Shown here: in pieces, positions 63,964-64,000 of the stretch
Layout: each line of letters starts with the position of its first letter
Numbering within the stretch: the first letter of the stretch is position 1
Origin: a virus
IMG/VR virus record: IMGVR_UViG_3300021960_006131
Span: 26,504-90,503 of that record
Length of the DNA stretch: 64,000 nucleotides
Strand: one strand, 5' to 3'
Made by a program: the position numbers and the translations under genes
The notes under the pieces: model-generated
The model's database searches: none
Told to the model about the DNA's origin: nothing
The model's input: the letters and a program-made list of their open reading frames with translations, nothing else

Positions 63964-64000
63964 ATGAAATACAGACAAACGACAAACAGTATTAAATGAT

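Overview
The window is a 64 kb piece of a T4-like marine myovirus genome, most likely from a metagenome assembly or a marine isolate. The DNA is AT-rich. It carries the T4 core proteins gp55 (late sigma factor), gp47/gp46 (recombination nuclease), gp48/54-like, gp53, gp5, gp25 and gp6. It also carries families typical of marine T4-like phages of cyanobacteria and SAR11-type bacteria: radical SAM proteins, 2OG-Fe(II) oxygenases, glycosyltransferases and a giant baseplate or fibre protein. I saw no tRNA, rRNA, integrase, transposase or CRISPR array. The host cannot be fixed from the sequence.

Layout. At 2-4478, plus-strand genes encode a cut-off carbamoyltransferase, a small zinc-ribbon-like protein, a nine-repeat glycosyltransferase-like protein and a methyltransferase. 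At 4475-23562, minus-strand genes encode a small membrane protein and then a long modification island: three radical SAM proteins, three 2OG-Fe(II) oxygenase domains, several glycosyltransferases, an SGNH hydrolase and an SDR-like protein. These are interspersed with fibre or virion proteins. At 23602-49953, still minus, are a 7041-residue protein, a long gp6, gp25 and an unknown. At 50036-53132, a plus-strand cassette of four genes (a nucleosidase, a TonB-dependent outer-membrane receptor and two small proteins) interrupts the baseplate cluster. At 53119-59617, minus, are a lysozyme-like protein, gp5, a large hub-like protein, gp53 and a gp48/54-like protein. At 59746-63811, plus, are gp55, gp47, gp46 and a GIY-YIG-like protein.

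Regulation. Eight copies of a GATAAATA/AATAAATA element lie just upstream of minus-strand genes, oriented with them. They match the T4-type late promoter recognised by gp55, which is encoded here. In three cases (225-aa virion protein, gp25, gp5) the element stands exactly 5 nt before the ATG with no Shine-Dalgarno, which predicts leaderless late mRNAs. At 11536-11564 an inverted repeat straddles a late promoter so that only read-through RNA could hide the ribosome-binding region, like the gating known for T4 e, soc and 49. Two near-perfect sigma-70 promoters drive the 56-aa membrane protein and the gp55-47-46 operon.

How it may work together (inference). Every modification enzyme on the minus strand appears to be transcribed late, together with the fibre and baseplate genes, so virion proteins are plausible substrates. 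The most striking enzyme is a 645-aa polypeptide with a GT25 domain, a PLOD/LH3-type glycosyltransferase domain and a 2OG-Fe(II) hydroxylase domain. Its order resembles the animal and mimivirus route that makes glycosylated hydroxylysine, here in one chain. The TonB-dependent receptor cassette is the other strong surprise.
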